53,052 nucleotides of DNA, taken from positions 1 to 53,052 of the forward strand of contig JAIXKT010000019.1 of the NCBI GenBank assembly GCA_026932145.1, given 5' to 3'. Shown here one piece after another: positions 1 to 9,189 of this stretch. Source of the DNA: Bacteroidia bacterium (GTDB taxonomy: Bacteria > Bacteroidota > Bacteroidia > J057 > JAIXKT01). Both the position numbers and the translations under genes were made by a program. The notes below the pieces were generated by a model. That model was given only the letters and a program-made list of their open reading frames with translations. It had not been told where the DNA came from and made no database searches. The number at the start of each line of letters is the position of its first letter. The stretch's first letter is position 1.

Positions 1-3000
1 ACCGTTGTCCAGGTGGAACCTCCATTCGTACTGCGCTCCCACTGATAAGTATAAGAGCCTGTTCCCCCAGTCATCACTGTTCCAGTGAACCCGGCAGGAG
101 TAGTGCCGCTCAGGATGGTCTGGCTGCTCGTAATCACATTCGGACCCAGTACCTGCAGTACAACCGGAGTAGTAGTGGCAGAAATCGTGATGTTGTCAAT
201 AGACTGAGTTACAGTATAAACACCTCCGGCAGCCAAAGTAGCATTCGGAATGGTCGGATACTGACCTGTACCAGTATAGCCATTCGGGCCAACCCAGCTG
301 TAAGTACCACCCGGATTGCTCGGATTGGCGGACAGGTTCAGCGTCTGGCCTTCGTAAATCGGACCGTTGTTGCTGGCCGTGATGGTGTAAGCCAAAGACA
401 ATACGGAAATATTACCAGAGGTGCTGGCAGTACAGGAAGCCGAACTCACCACCCGACGGAAATAAGTAGTTGCGGAGATGGTCCCTGCCTGATAGTTGGT
501 GGCCGTTGCTCCGGATACAACCGTCCAGGTGGAACCAGCATTCGTGCTTTGCTGCCAGGAATAGGAATAACTACCATTCCCACCGCTCGGAGTAGCACCT
601 GTAAATTGAGCAGGAGTGCCCCCAGATAATATGGACTGGGAGGATCCTATGGTATTGTTGCCAATCGCGCCCTGAATTGTAACCGTGGTGGTCGTCGTGA
701 TGGTTACCGCATTCAAAGTAACACTTAAGGAATATACGCCGGCCATGGAAGGAGTAACGGAACTTCTCGTTGGGCTCTGAGTTGAACTGGTGTACCCTCC
801 GGGACCTTGCCATAAGAAAGTTGCTCCTGAGAGATTCTGGGTACTCAACTGCAAGGTATTTCCTTGGCAGACTGGACCATTGTTGGAGGCTGTATTAGGA
901 ATAACTACAGGTAATACTGAGATATTGGAAGATGTACTTGCTGTACAGGAAGCCGAACTCACCACCCGACGGAAATAGGTAGTGGCGGAGATGGCCCCTG
1001 CCTGATAGTTGATGGCCGTAGCTCCGGATACAACCGTCCAGGTGGAACCGGCATTGGTACTCTGCTGCCAGGAATAAGTATAACTACCATTCCCACCGCT
1101 TGGCGTAGCGCCTGTAAATTGAGCAGGCGTATTGCCGGATAATATAGACTGAGAGTTTCCTATCGTATTGTTGCCAATCGCGCCCTGAATTGTAACCGTG
1201 GTGGTCGTCGTGATGGTTACCGCATTCAAAGTAACACTTAAGGAATATACGCCGGCCATGGAAGGAGTAACGGAACTTCTCGTTGGGCTCTGAGTTGAAC
1301 TGGTGTACCCTCCGGGACCTTGCCATAAGAAAGTTGCTCCTGAGAGATTCTGGGTACTCAACTGCAAGGTATTTCCTTGGCAGACTGGACCATTGTTGGA
1401 GGCTGTATTAGGAATAACTACAGGTAATACTGAGATATTGGAAGATGTACTTGCTGTACAGGAAGCCGAACTCACCACCCGACGGAAATAGGTAGTGGCG
1501 GAGATGGCCCCTGCCTGATAGTTGATGGCCGTAGCTCCGGATACAACCGTCCAGGTGGAACCAGCATTCGTGCTTTGCTGCCAGGAATAAGTATAACTAC
1601 CATCCCCACCGCTTGGAGTAGCGCCTGTAAATTGCGACGGCGTATTGCCGGACAAAATGGACTGGGAGGATCCTATCGTATTGTTGCCAATAGTTCCGTA
1701 AACGGTGACGGTGGTGGTTAATACTTTGGTGGCCCCAAATCGGGTAATCGTGAGCGTATATACCCCGGACATTGCAGGGGTCGTGGATGAACGGGTGGGA
1801 TTTCTGGTCGAACTGGTAAACCCGCCGGGACCCTGCCATAAAAAGGTCGCACTCGACAAGGTTTCAGTTGAGAGTTGAAAATCGGTACCCTGACAAACAG
1901 GACTTGTGTTAGAAGCAGTGTTCGGAATGCTGACAGGGTTTACATGAATATTAGCAGAGGTACTGGCAGTACAAGTAGTTGAACTAACCACCCGGCGAAA
2001 ATAGGTAGTAGTGGTAACAGCACCATTCTGAAAATCCCTTGAATTGGCGCCAGAAATATTGGTCCAGGTGGCACCTGTATTGGTACTTCGTTGCCATGAG
2101 TAGGTATAATTACCATCACCACCAGAGGGGGTTGATCCAACAAAAAGGGAAGGACTATCACCAGAGGGAATGGTCTGAGCCGAAGCAATTGTGTTATTGC
2201 CTATGTTTCCATAAACTGTAACATTTGTTGTCACAATTTTGGTTGCGCCATTGAGTGTTACAGAAAGGGTATACACACCGGACATAGCGGGTGTGGAGGA
2301 TGAACGGGTTGGGTTCCGACTGGAACTGGTGTACCCATTGGGCCCATTCCAAAAGAAACTGGCACCCGATAAACTTTCTGTACTTAGCTGAAAGCTTGCC
2401 CCCTGACAAACCGGACCTGTATTGGTGGCCACATTGGGAATCACAACCGGAAAAACGGAAATAGTATTTGAAGTGCTCGTCGGAAGGTTACCTGAAGTAA
2501 CCCGCCTTCTGTAGTATCTTGTGGCCGTTAAGGTTCCTTCCTGGTAGTCTTCATTGGTGGCACCGGAAATATTGGACCAGCCAGTTCCTCCATCGGTACT
2601 CACCTGCCATTGAATGGTAAAGGTTCCATAGCCCCCCTGAGGGGCAGGACTATCAAACAGCTGAGGAGCAGTCCCAGAAACAATGGACTGTGAAGCCTCT
2701 ATCACATTATTGATGGGAGGAATCACCGGGCTGACAAAGATCCCCCCCTCTGTACCTACCTGAAGCGAGAAAAAACGATCATCATTCTCTCCTTCGCTAT
2801 TATAGGTGGTACCAGCATAAACGGAAAAGCTATGAACAGAAGAAATGTATTCCGCAATAAATGAAGCGGTATTATCAAAGGTGATCCCGTTAAGCGAGCT
2901 CGTTCTACCCAAGAACTGGGTAAATCCGTTTTGCCCCCTCCAATTGTTTGTAACCACCAACTGAGTGCCATTATCTACAGAGTAAGTTGAGAAATTATTC

Positions 3001-3536
3001 AGAGTCCAATACTCCCTCTTTGAGCTACTATTGCCATCAATATCCACGCCGGTGATATAAAAATTCATGGCGTAAACACTGTCGTTATTCTGATCCCAGA
3101 AGGAGAATGTAAAGCGAACATACCCTCCGGAATTATTATTGTTCCCGATGATTGGATTAAATCGCTCAGGATATCCATTCTGAACATCCTCATCCACCAC
3201 CAGACCGGATGCGGCCGTGTTCACCATGGAATCAATCCTCAATAACGCATGAACAGTGGTTCCACCCTGTGAGAACACATTATTGTATCGGAAAACAGAT
3301 CCGGGTGACCTTCCTGAACTTCCATTGTCAACAACCAAGGTGCGATTAGCTGTACGAAATTCAAAATCCACACCGTTCAGATTAAGGTACACCTGTCCAT
3401 AACTGTAATTGCTAGCCAGCAGCAGCAAAAAAATGAATGCGGCTTGAAAGAACCTGTGAATATTGAATCTGGCAATTATCCTTTGGTAGTTAGCTACCAT
3501 TGGTTGGAGAGATAAAGTTGAGTTATACTGTTTCAT
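1..3536 (-). CDS. Giant repeat-built secreted surface protein (3' end outside window)
   Basis: The minus-strand frame is open from 3536 to the window edge (at least 1178 codons, no stop), so the C-terminus is not seen. A hydrophobic signal segment (AFIFLLLLAS, about residues 33-42) precedes the likely cleavage near NYSYGQ. Roughly residues 45-270 are a unique region. From there on the protein is made of about 171-residue modules rich in Thr, Ser and Gly, each with recurring landmarks such as VCQG, FLWQGPGGYTSS, MSGVYTLSVT, YSWQQSTNAG and TYFRRVVSS. These look like Ig/PKD-type beta-sandwich repeats of Bacteroidota adhesins. In-frame ATGs also occur at 3605, 3599, 3590, 3566 and 3500; 3536 gives a plausible long n-region, but the start is uncertain. 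T9SS export is inferred from similar proteins; no sorting domain is visible. No specific ligand or function can be assigned. Confidence 0.85.
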   Translation of the reverse strand, partial: MKQYNSTLSLQPMVANYQRIIARFNIHRFFQAAFIFLLLLASNYSYGQVYLNLNGVDFEFRTANRTLVVDNGSSGRSPGSVFRYNNVFSQGGTTVHALLRIDSMVNTAASGLVVDEDVQNGYPERFNPIIGNNNNSGGYVRFTFSFWDQNNDSVYAMNFYITGVDIDGNSSSKREYWTLNNFSTYSVDNGTQLVVTNNWRGQNGFTQFLGRTSSLNGITFDNTASFIAEYISSVHSFSVYAGTTYNSEGENDDRFFSLQVGTEGGIFVSPVIPPINNVIEASQSIVSGTAPQLFDSPAPQGGYGTFTIQWQVSTDGGTGWSNISGATNEDYQEGTLTATRYYRRRVTSGNLPTSTSNTISVFPVVIPNVATNTGPVCQGASFQLSTESLSGASFFWNGPNGYTSSSRNPTRSSSTPAMSGVYTLSVTLNGATKIVTTNVTVYGNIGNNTIASAQTIPSGDSPSLFVGSTPSGGDGNYTYSWQRSTNTGATWTNISGANSRDFQNGAVTTTTYFRRVVSSTTCTASTSANIHVNPVSIPNTASNTSPVCQGTDFQLSTETLSSATFLWQGPGGFTSSTRNPTRSSTTPAMSGVYTLTITRFGATKVLTTTVTVYGTIGNNTIGSSQSILSGNTPSQFTGATPSGGDGSYTYSWQQSTNAGSTWTVVSGATAINYQAGAISATTYFRRVVSSASCTASTSSNISVLPVVIPNTASNNGPVCQGNTLQLSTQNLSGATFLWQGPGGYTSSTQSPTRSSVTPSMAGVYSLSVTLNAVTITTTTTVTIQGAIGNNTIGNSQSILSGNTPAQFTGATPSGGNGSYTYSWQQSTNAGSTWTVVSGATAINYQAGAISATTYFRRVVSSASCTASTSSNISVLPVVIPNTASNNGPVCQGNTLQLSTQNLSGATFLWQGPGGYTSSTQSPTRSSVTPSMAGVYSLSVTLNAVTITTTTTVTIQGAIGNNTIGSSQSILSGGTPAQFTGATPSGGNGSYSYSWQQSTNAGSTWTVVSGATATNYQAGTISATTYFRRVVSSASCTASTSGNISVLSLAYTITASNNGPIYEGQTLNLSANPSNPGGTYSWVGPNGYTGTGQYPTIPNATLAAGGVYTVTQSIDNITISATTTPVVLQVLGPNVITSSQTILSGTTPAGFTGTVMTGGTGSYTYQWERSTNGGSTWTT
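571..1596. repeat. Two nearly identical tandem 513-bp units inside the surface-protein gene
   Basis: Landmarks recur every 513 bp (571, 1084, 1597), which is 171 codons, so the repeat keeps frame. Positions 652-1049 and 1165-1562 are identical over 398 nt, with substitutions just outside this block (651 vs 1164, 1050 vs 1563). More diverged units flank these on both sides, from roughly 58 to 2622. Blocks outside the exact match are shared in mosaic fashion between non-adjacent units. Confidence 0.9.
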
Positions 3537-4431
3537 AACCTTGGGAGTAACTGAGTTGAGTTTCATTCTATAACCGTACTGAATTTTCATTACAATCATT
3601 TTCATTTTGACCCAAAGGCATAAATCCTTACACAAACTGAAACCAATGATTTGGCCCAATCTCAAATAAAACATCCAAAAAAGGCTAAGCACATTCTAAG
3701 CGCTTATTTCGTAAGTCTGTGCAAGGGATTTTTCCCTCTTTCGTTTTGATTTACTCTACAAAACTACAAAATCACTCAGTTTGTTTTCCACACAAGGATT
3801 AATTCTACAGGCTCTGGAAGGCGTATAAATAATTCAAATAGTGTAATTTACCATAAAATGCACCCTTCTTCTTCCAATTGAGCAACCTGGTCTTTTTCGT
3901 TAAAAATTGTATATTTAATTGATTAATAACATATTATCAAATAAAAAAGGATATTATTCATATTTCAAATTAAAATTAACCCTATTTGTTTAACCACTAC
4001 CCCTCGATTTCCCCCTCGAATTTATTCTATATTTTTTCGGAAAAAACTTTAAAAAAAAGTAAACATCCACTCAGATTTTCATGGATTTTGCCAGTTCTGC
4101 TGATTGAAATTGTTTCCTAACTTATTCTGGCACACCACGGGTCTGCATTCTGAACCCCATCATTCAGTAAAATACCCCACCGTTTTTTTACCCAAAATGG
4201 CCCATAAAAAGTCAGACATTTTCTCCTTCTGTTACCTGAGCCAAATCGACTCATTTTGCTTCAATTTTGTCTTTTGGTATCCGAATATTATTGACTGGAA
4301 AACACAATAAAGGAAAATCCAATCACGCTTCGAATGCCAGAACTAAGGGAAACAATTGGGTAAAAAATCCCTTCACTATGAAAGAATCTCCCCTAAAACT
4401 CATGCGACACCCAAAGGCATCCCAATTCTAT
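3537..4431. other. AT-rich intergenic region, no convincing gene
   Basis: About 900 bases lie between the 5' end of the surface-protein gene and the terminator of the L33/DUF4295 unit. The stretch is visibly AT-richer than its neighbours, especially 3890-4060. Short open frames at 4104-4310 and 4267-4560 have no recognisable composition or motif and overlap the terminator or the DUF4295 gene, so they are probably chance. One minus-strand TAGTTTTG match (3759-3766) fits the Bacteroidota -7 consensus TAnnTTTG and could serve the surface-protein gene with a leader of about 150-220 nt. Its nearest TTG is 26 bp away, so the promoter call is weak. Confidence 0.5.
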
Positions 4432-4468
4432 ACAAAACAAAAAAAGCTGCCCATTAAGGACAGCTTTT
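4432..4468 (-). terminator. Rho-independent terminator after DUF4295
   Basis: AAAAGCTG (4442-4449) pairs with CAGCTTTT (4461-4468), extended by CC/GG next to a short loop. Read on the minus strand, the stem is followed by a T-rich run (TTTTTTTGTTTTG). It lies 28 bp past the DUF4295 stop and so ends the rpmG-DUF4295 transcript. Confidence 0.8.
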
Positions 4469-4495
4469 CAATATCAATCTTCGGAAAAAGGACGA

Positions 4496-4663
4496 TTAAC
4501 GATCCAGTTTACCAGCAATCAAATCCGCCACCTGATCAGAGGGAACGATGTCTTCCTTGAAGGAATACGCACCGGATTTATCATTCTTGATGGCGCGAAT
4601 CACTTTGGTCAAAGCGGCCTGCTTGGATTTATCTTTCAGGGTTGCAACTACTTTCTTTGCCAT
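4496..4663 (-). CDS. DUF4295 family small protein
   Basis: A 55-residue, Lys-rich protein beginning MAKKVVATLKDKSK and ending with the SGAYSFKEDIVPSDQV pattern of the DUF4295 family. This family is restricted to Bacteroidota and normally sits directly behind the L33 gene. Its role is unknown; a ribosome-associated role is inferred only from constant linkage to ribosomal protein genes. It starts 9 bp after the rpmG stop codon, so both are co-transcribed and end at the hairpin at 4432-4468. The usual follower ftsY is absent here. Confidence 0.9.
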   Translation of the reverse strand: MAKKVVATLKDKSKQAALTKVIRAIKNDKSGAYSFKEDIVPSDQVADLIAGKLDR

Positions 4664-4672
4664 GGTCTGTTA

Positions 4673-4858
4673 TTATTTAATTTCTTTATGAACCGTTACT
4701 TTTCTCAGGATAGGATTGTATTTTTTCAATTCAATCCTTTCCGGAGTGTTTTTTCTGTTTTTTGTGGTGATATAACGGGAAGTGCCGGGCTGGCCGGACT
4801 CTTTATGCTCGGTACACTCGAGAATCACCTGGATGCGATTGCCTTTACTCTTTGCCAT
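4673..4858 (-). CDS. rpmG: 50S ribosomal protein L33
   Basis: A 61-residue basic protein of the L33 family: start [19 protein letters not shown], then [17 protein letters not shown] and the C-terminal [17 protein letters not shown] pattern. It binds 23S rRNA near the E site of the large subunit. The single Cys (ECTEH) without a second CxxC pair indicates the zinc-free form. It has its own promoter just upstream (4885-4915) and leads a two-gene unit with DUF4295. The L28 gene rpmB, often adjacent in this phylum, is not next to it. Confidence 0.97.
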   Translation of the reverse strand: MAKSKGNRIQVILECTEHKESGQPGTSRYITTKNRKNTPERIELKKYNPILRKVTVHKEIK

Positions 4859-4884
4859 TTCTCAGAATAGTTAAATCAGGAACG

Positions 4885-4915
4885 CAAAAGTAATACTTTC
4901 CCGTAAATCTGCCAA
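4885..4915 (-). promoter_or_regulatory. Promoter of rpmG-DUF4295
   Basis: On the minus strand TTG (4913-4915), then 20 nt, then TACTTTTG (4885-4892). This is an exact match to the Bacteroidota sigma-ABfr pattern TTG-N19/20-TAnnTTTG. The transcript would start about 20 nt ahead of the rpmG ATG. Confidence 0.75.
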
Positions 4916-4923
4916 GAAAAATA

Positions 4924-6300
4924 TCAGGATTTTGATTTCCCCCCGTTTTTTTGTCCAATCTGCATCAGATCCAGATTCCCAAAATTACCCGATGACATCA
5001 TCAAAAACACATTCCGTATGCCTTTGAGCACGCCCAGGGTCTTGATTAACTCCTCTTTTGTGGTCACAAACTGAATGTCCTTGTCCTCAAAAGCCTGAAT
5101 AATTTCTTCCCGGGTAATGGGCAGCATGTTTTTCATTTTGAGGGTATGCTCGTTCACAAAAACGATTTTTTTCCGAATCAGCTTCAGGGTTTTGCGATAC
5201 TGGCGCAGGAATTCCTTGTTCAGACTGCTGAAAGTATGCAACTCCAGGCAGGCAATCACATTTTTCTTGTCGTAAAACTCCGCCACTGCAGCAACCGAGG
5301 CTTTCACCTTACTCGGAGAGTGGGCAAAGTCCTTGATCACCACTGTATTTTCATCTTCATACACCTTTTGCAGGCGGTAAGCGGCCCCACGGAAATTGGC
5401 CATGTGGTGTAAAAAAGAAGGAGCATCCATGGCCAGGAGTTTCATCACCTGCCAGGCTGCAGAGAGATTGGAGTAGTTATGTCGCCCAATCAGGGGAAGG
5501 TTTGCCTTGTGGCCCTCGATTTTCACCTCGTATGCCAGGCCTTTTTTCCGCATGGGTGGCGTAGTGTAGGGATACAGGTAATGTAACTCGGGCCGGGTAT
5601 TGCGGCGGACCAGATTCCGCACGGCAGGATCTTCCTCGTTGTAAATCACCATTCCCGCTTTATCCAGATTGCGCAACAACAAGGCAAACTGATCTACATA
5701 CTGAGCCTCTGTGGGAAATACATTAATATGATCCCAGGCGATTCCGCTCAGCACCACCAGATGTGGCTGATAGACCAGGAATTTCGGCACCTTCTGAATG
5801 GGCGCAGCCAGATATTCATCCCCTTCCACAATAATGGTGGGGGCATCTTCGGAAAGACGCACCATGGTATCAAAACCTTCCACCTGAGCCCCTACAAGAT
5901 AATCGAATTTGCGCCCGGCAGCCCGCATGGCATGCATAATCATGGAGGTAATGGTTGTTTTGCCATGACTGCCACAAATCACAATCCGGTGTTTATTTAC
6001 CGAATGCTCGTATATAAACTGTGGGTAGGAGACAGCCTTTATTTTCAACTCGGCAGTCCGAAGTAATTCCGGATTATCCTCCCGGGCATGCATCCCCACA
6101 ATAACGATGTCAATATCCGGGGTAATTTTTTCCGGAAACCACCCAAAGGATGCCGGAAGAATACCAGCCTTTTCCAGACGACTCCGGGAAGGCTCGAATA
6201 TCTCATCATCCGAGCCGGTCACCTGGTGGCCCATTTGATGCAATGCAAGCGCCAGATTATGCATGGCACTTCCCCCTATGGCAATCAGATGAATTCGCAT
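4924..6300 (-). CDS. mpl: UDP-N-acetylmuramate:L-alanyl-gamma-D-glutamyl-meso-diaminopimelate ligase
   Basis: A 458-residue Mur-ligase-family enzyme. The N-terminal MRIHLIAIGGSAMHNLALAL resembles the MurC/Mpl UDP-binding Rossmann start, followed by the ATP loop ICGSHGKTTITS and central GEEDEY-type residues (VEGDEYLAAP). Mpl joins recycled murein tripeptide directly to UDP-MurNAc in the cytoplasm, saving three ligation steps. The GSAMHNLA signature with few inserted residues favours Mpl over MurC. An upstream in-frame ATG at 6360 would add 20 residues ahead of the conserved start; the TAnnTTTG box at 6317-6324 places the transcript start close to 6310, which supports 6300. The neighbours are unrelated in function. 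Confidence 0.88.
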   Translation of the reverse strand: MRIHLIAIGGSAMHNLALALHQMGHQVTGSDDEIFEPSRSRLEKAGILPASFGWFPEKITPDIDIVIVGMHAREDNPELLRTAELKIKAVSYPQFIYEHSVNKHRIVICGSHGKTTITSMIMHAMRAAGRKFDYLVGAQVEGFDTMVRLSEDAPTIIVEGDEYLAAPIQKVPKFLVYQPHLVVLSGIAWDHINVFPTEAQYVDQFALLLRNLDKAGMVIYNEEDPAVRNLVRRNTRPELHYLYPYTTPPMRKKGLAYEVKIEGHKANLPLIGRHNYSNLSAAWQVMKLLAMDAPSFLHHMANFRGAAYRLQKVYEDENTVVIKDFAHSPSKVKASVAAVAEFYDKKNVIACLELHTFSSLNKEFLRQYRKTLKLIRKKIVFVNEHTLKMKNMLPITREEIIQAFEDKDIQFVTTKEELIKTLGVLKGIRNVFLMMSSGNFGNLDLMQIGQKNGGKSKS

Positions 6301-6316
6301 TCTCAGTTTGTCTATG

Positions 6317-6324
6317 CAAACATA
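6317..6324 (-). promoter_or_regulatory. Possible -7 box for mpl
   Basis: Minus-strand TATGTTTG matches TAnnTTTG, 17 bp ahead of the chosen mpl start. No TTG is found at the expected spacing, so this is a partial promoter match. Confidence 0.4.
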
Positions 6325-6427
6325 GGCTAAATTTCCCAGAAATGCTTTCATATATAACACAGAGTGTATTTATGCCAAAGCGCACCCGGTCGTGCATCAC
6401 ACCTTTTCTTCGTAATTTTCACTCCCG

Positions 6428-8260
6428 ATGAAAAAAGCTTCTGACCGGAATCCTGCTACAGCCACCACCCGGAATGCACCATACTCCATCTGGCAACACA
6501 CCTGGTTTCAAATGCTCCTGCTCGCTGCCATTACTTTTTTCACCTGGCAGGGCGCACTGAAGAACGGACTCACCAACTGGGACGATGACGGCTACCTTAC
6601 CAAAAACGAATTGCTTTCTCTCCCCTTTCCTTCGGCCAAAGCGCATTTTTCTGAATTTGTCATGGGGAACTACCACCCCCTGACTACCCTGAGCCTGCAT
6701 GCCGATTCATTGTGGGGAAAAGACCGGGTCTATTCCTGGCATCTCACCAGTCTGGTGCTGCATATACTGAATTCCCTGATGATGTTCCTTTTTCTCCGGC
6801 AGGCTCCGGGCGGAATCAGGCCTTTTGCGTTTCTTTTCGCTGCCCTGTTTGCCCTTCACCCCCTGAAAGTGGAAAGTGTGGCCTGGGTGAGTGAGCGTAA
6901 AGATGTGCTGTACAGCTTTTTCTTCCTGTCCGCCCTATGGGTGCAGAGCCTGTGGCTGAATAAACGGATATCCATCAACCTGTATGCTGGTTTGGTTGTG
7001 CCCCTTTTCCTGCTTTCCGCCTTATCCAAAGGAATGGCCGTAACCCTTGGCCCCCTGATGATTCTGAACATCTGGTTATGGGGAAAAATAAGTGACCGAA
7101 AAGAATGGGTGGTTCCGGGAATCATTTTTCTCCTCTCGCTCGGAGTTGGTGTCGTGGCGATTCTTGCCCAGCAGTCCTCCGATTCCATTAAAGGAATGGA
7201 TCAGGCCGCCCTTTTCCTCCGGCCGGTCTATGCCCTCTTTGCCCTGGCTGCCTATACGGGCAAAACCATTTTACCCATCCGGCTTTCCTGCTTTTACCCC
7301 TACCCTCCCCCGTCAGACTGGTTACTGTGGCTGGGTGCCGGGCTAACCCTTGCTGGATTATTGCTGGTTTGGATCCGGAGAAAAAACCTGCCTGCTCCTG
7401 CCTGGTGGGGCTTGTTGTTTTTCCTCATTTCCCTGGCTCCGGTACTGCAACTGCTGCCTGTAGGAGAAGCGCTGTATGCCGACCGATATATGTACCTGGC
7501 CTTGACCGGGCTGGTGGTTTTTGGGGTGTTTCTGATTCCGGAAAAATGGAGATCAGCCCAAACGATTACCCTTGCCGGACTGGTGCTGGCCGGAGGTTTT
7601 GCTTATGCCACCGCCACACGCATACCGGTCTGGAAGGACAGTCTGACCCTGTGGAATAATATGATTTCCGTGTACCCTACCGGGTATTTTGTGGCCTATA
7701 ACAACCGGGCCATTACCCTGCACGATCAGAAGCGGTATGCGGAGGCTTTAACCGATTTTGATCAGGCCCTGAAAATGTATCCTCAGTACCAGGAGGCTCT
7801 GTATAACCGGGGAACCTCCCTGGCAGCCATGGGAAATGCCGAAGCAGCGGTGCGGGATTTCACAGCAAGCCTGCAGCTGAAACCTGATTTTTACCTGGCC
7901 TGGTACAACCGGGGAAACTCCTATGCCACAATGGGCAAACTGGAGGAGGCCGAAGCAGATTACCGGGAGGCGGTGCGGCTCAAACCTGATTATGCCGAAG
8001 CCTGGACCAATCTGGGGAATATTTACGGAATGACCCGCCAGCCCGAGAAGGCCAATACTGCATTTACCCGGGCTATTGAACTGGATGCACGGAATGCGCA
8101 GGCCTTCAACAACCGGGCACTGTCCAGAGTAGCACTGGGCGATACCGCCGGGGCGAGACAGGATTTTTCAAGTGCCATCCGCCTGCACGAGGAAAGAGGA
8201 GATGCACAGGCGGCAGAGGAGACCCGAAAAAACCGGGCGTTAATGCTACCCGGTAATTAA
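6428..8260 (+). CDS. Multi-pass membrane protein with C-terminal TPR repeats (TMTC/GT-C-like)
   Basis: 610 residues. Residues about 25-415 hold some ten hydrophobic segments. The first loop carries the acidic motif NWDDDGYLTKN and the family landmarks HLTSLVLHILNS, FALHPLKVESVAWVSERKD and GEALYADRYMYLALTG, a pattern shared with GT-C glycosyltransferases and TMTC-type proteins. Residues about 420-600 form five tetratricopeptide repeats (for example NRAITLHDQKRYAEALTDF and NRGNSYATMGKLEEAEADY). The likely role is transfer of a lipid-linked sugar to an exported target bound by the TPRs, but this is inferred from family architecture. It is a single gene, divergent from mpl, followed directly by a short palindrome at 8263. 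Confidence 0.8.
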   Translation: MKKASDRNPATATTRNAPYSIWQHTWFQMLLLAAITFFTWQGALKNGLTNWDDDGYLTKNELLSLPFPSAKAHFSEFVMGNYHPLTTLSLHADSLWGKDRVYSWHLTSLVLHILNSLMMFLFLRQAPGGIRPFAFLFAALFALHPLKVESVAWVSERKDVLYSFFFLSALWVQSLWLNKRISINLYAGLVVPLFLLSALSKGMAVTLGPLMILNIWLWGKISDRKEWVVPGIIFLLSLGVGVVAILAQQSSDSIKGMDQAALFLRPVYALFALAAYTGKTILPIRLSCFYPYPPPSDWLLWLGAGLTLAGLLLVWIRRKNLPAPAWWGLLFFLISLAPVLQLLPVGEALYADRYMYLALTGLVVFGVFLIPEKWRSAQTITLAGLVLAGGFAYATATRIPVWKDSLTLWNNMISVYPTGYFVAYNNRAITLHDQKRYAEALTDFDQALKMYPQYQEALYNRGTSLAAMGNAEAAVRDFTASLQLKPDFYLAWYNRGNSYATMGKLEEAEADYREAVRLKPDYAEAWTNLGNIYGMTRQPEKANTAFTRAIELDARNAQAFNNRALSRVALGDTAGARQDFSSAIRLHEERGDAQAAEETRKNRALMLPGN

Positions 8261-8262
8261 TT

Positions 8263-8281
8263 GTCCGGAGACGCTCCGGAC
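8263..8281. repeat. Stop-abutting palindrome, family A, copy 1
   Basis: GTCCGGAG, 3-nt loop ACG, CTCCGGAC: a perfect 8-bp stem starting 3 bp after the TAA of the TPR membrane-protein gene. The same stem occurs at 11899 (three times) and 38999. No T-run follows, so it is not a typical rho-independent terminator. Confidence 0.8.
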
Positions 8282-8331
8282 TGGTAGCCCACGCAATTGC
8301 CTCGTGTGCCCCCTTTTTGTAACATTGCAGT

Positions 8332-9174
8332 ATGAAACTTCACAGCATCGAAACAGGCAGATTCAAACTGGACGGAGGCGCCATGTTTGGCGTGGTGCCC
8401 AAACTCCTCTGGAACAAAACCAATCCGGCCGACGAAAACAACCGGATTGATATGGCCGCCCGCTGCCTGCTGATTGAAGCCGACCAGCACCTGATACTCA
8501 TTGACAATGGAATCGGCAATAAATACGATGCAAAATTTGCCTCCAATTATGCAATAGACCAGGATACCACCCTTCAAAAATCCCTGAATACCCTTGGGTA
8601 TTCCACTGATGACATTACCGACATGGTGCTCACGCATCTCCATTTTGATCATTGCGGGGGTTCCACCCAATGGAAAGAACCGGGGGTTAAGGCAGAACCG
8701 GTTTTCCGAAATGCCCGATACCATGTCCAAAAAAGTCACCTGCACTGGGCCCAAAATCCCAACCCAAGAGAAAAAGCATCTTTCCTGAAAGACAATATCG
8801 AACCGCTGACAGCCTCCGGGCAACTCAACCTGCTGGAGGGCGAATCCCAGTTGTTTCCTTTTTTGAAATTGAGGGTGGTCAACGGGCATACAGAAGCCCA
8901 GCAATTACCCCAGATTACCTATAAAGGCAGGGAAATCCTTTTTGCAGCCGACCTGTTTCCAACCACCGGCCACCTGCCCCTTCCCTATGTGATGGGTTAT
9001 GATGTGCGGCCCCTCCTGACTTTGGAAGAAAGAGCAGTGTTCCTGCACCAGGCAGTGGCAGAAGGATTGGTTATTTTCTATGAGCACGATCCGGTGAATG
9101 AACTTTCCACTGTCATTCAGAATGAAAGAGGTGCATTTGGGCCGGGTGACATTTTCAAACTGTCCGACTTGTAG
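8332..9174 (+). CDS. Metallo-beta-lactamase-fold hydrolase
   Basis: 280 residues with the zinc-binding signature THLHFDHCGG (HxHxDH), a preceding IDNGIGNK loop, a later NGHTEAQQ histidine, and AADLFPTTGH, all in the order of the glyoxalase II/lactonase branch of the metallo-beta-lactamase fold. The final EHDPV histidine completes the usual site. This branch covers hydrolases of thioesters and lactones; the substrate here cannot be read from sequence. No signal peptide, so probably cytoplasmic. It converges with the unknown secreted protein at 9190, with only 15 bp between the stops. Confidence 0.9.
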   Translation: MKLHSIETGRFKLDGGAMFGVVPKLLWNKTNPADENNRIDMAARCLLIEADQHLILIDNGIGNKYDAKFASNYAIDQDTTLQKSLNTLGYSTDDITDMVLTHLHFDHCGGSTQWKEPGVKAEPVFRNARYHVQKSHLHWAQNPNPREKASFLKDNIEPLTASGQLNLLEGESQLFPFLKLRVVNGHTEAQQLPQITYKGREILFAADLFPTTGHLPLPYVMGYDVRPLLTLEERAVFLHQAVAEGLVIFYEHDPVNELSTVIQNERGAFGPGDIFKLSDL

Positions 9175-9189
9175 GACTCTTATTCGGGT

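Noticed and set aside
4104-4560. Small plus-strand open frames before the DUF4295 gene
   Set aside because: They lie over the terminator and the opposite strand of DUF4295, and have no recognisable motif.
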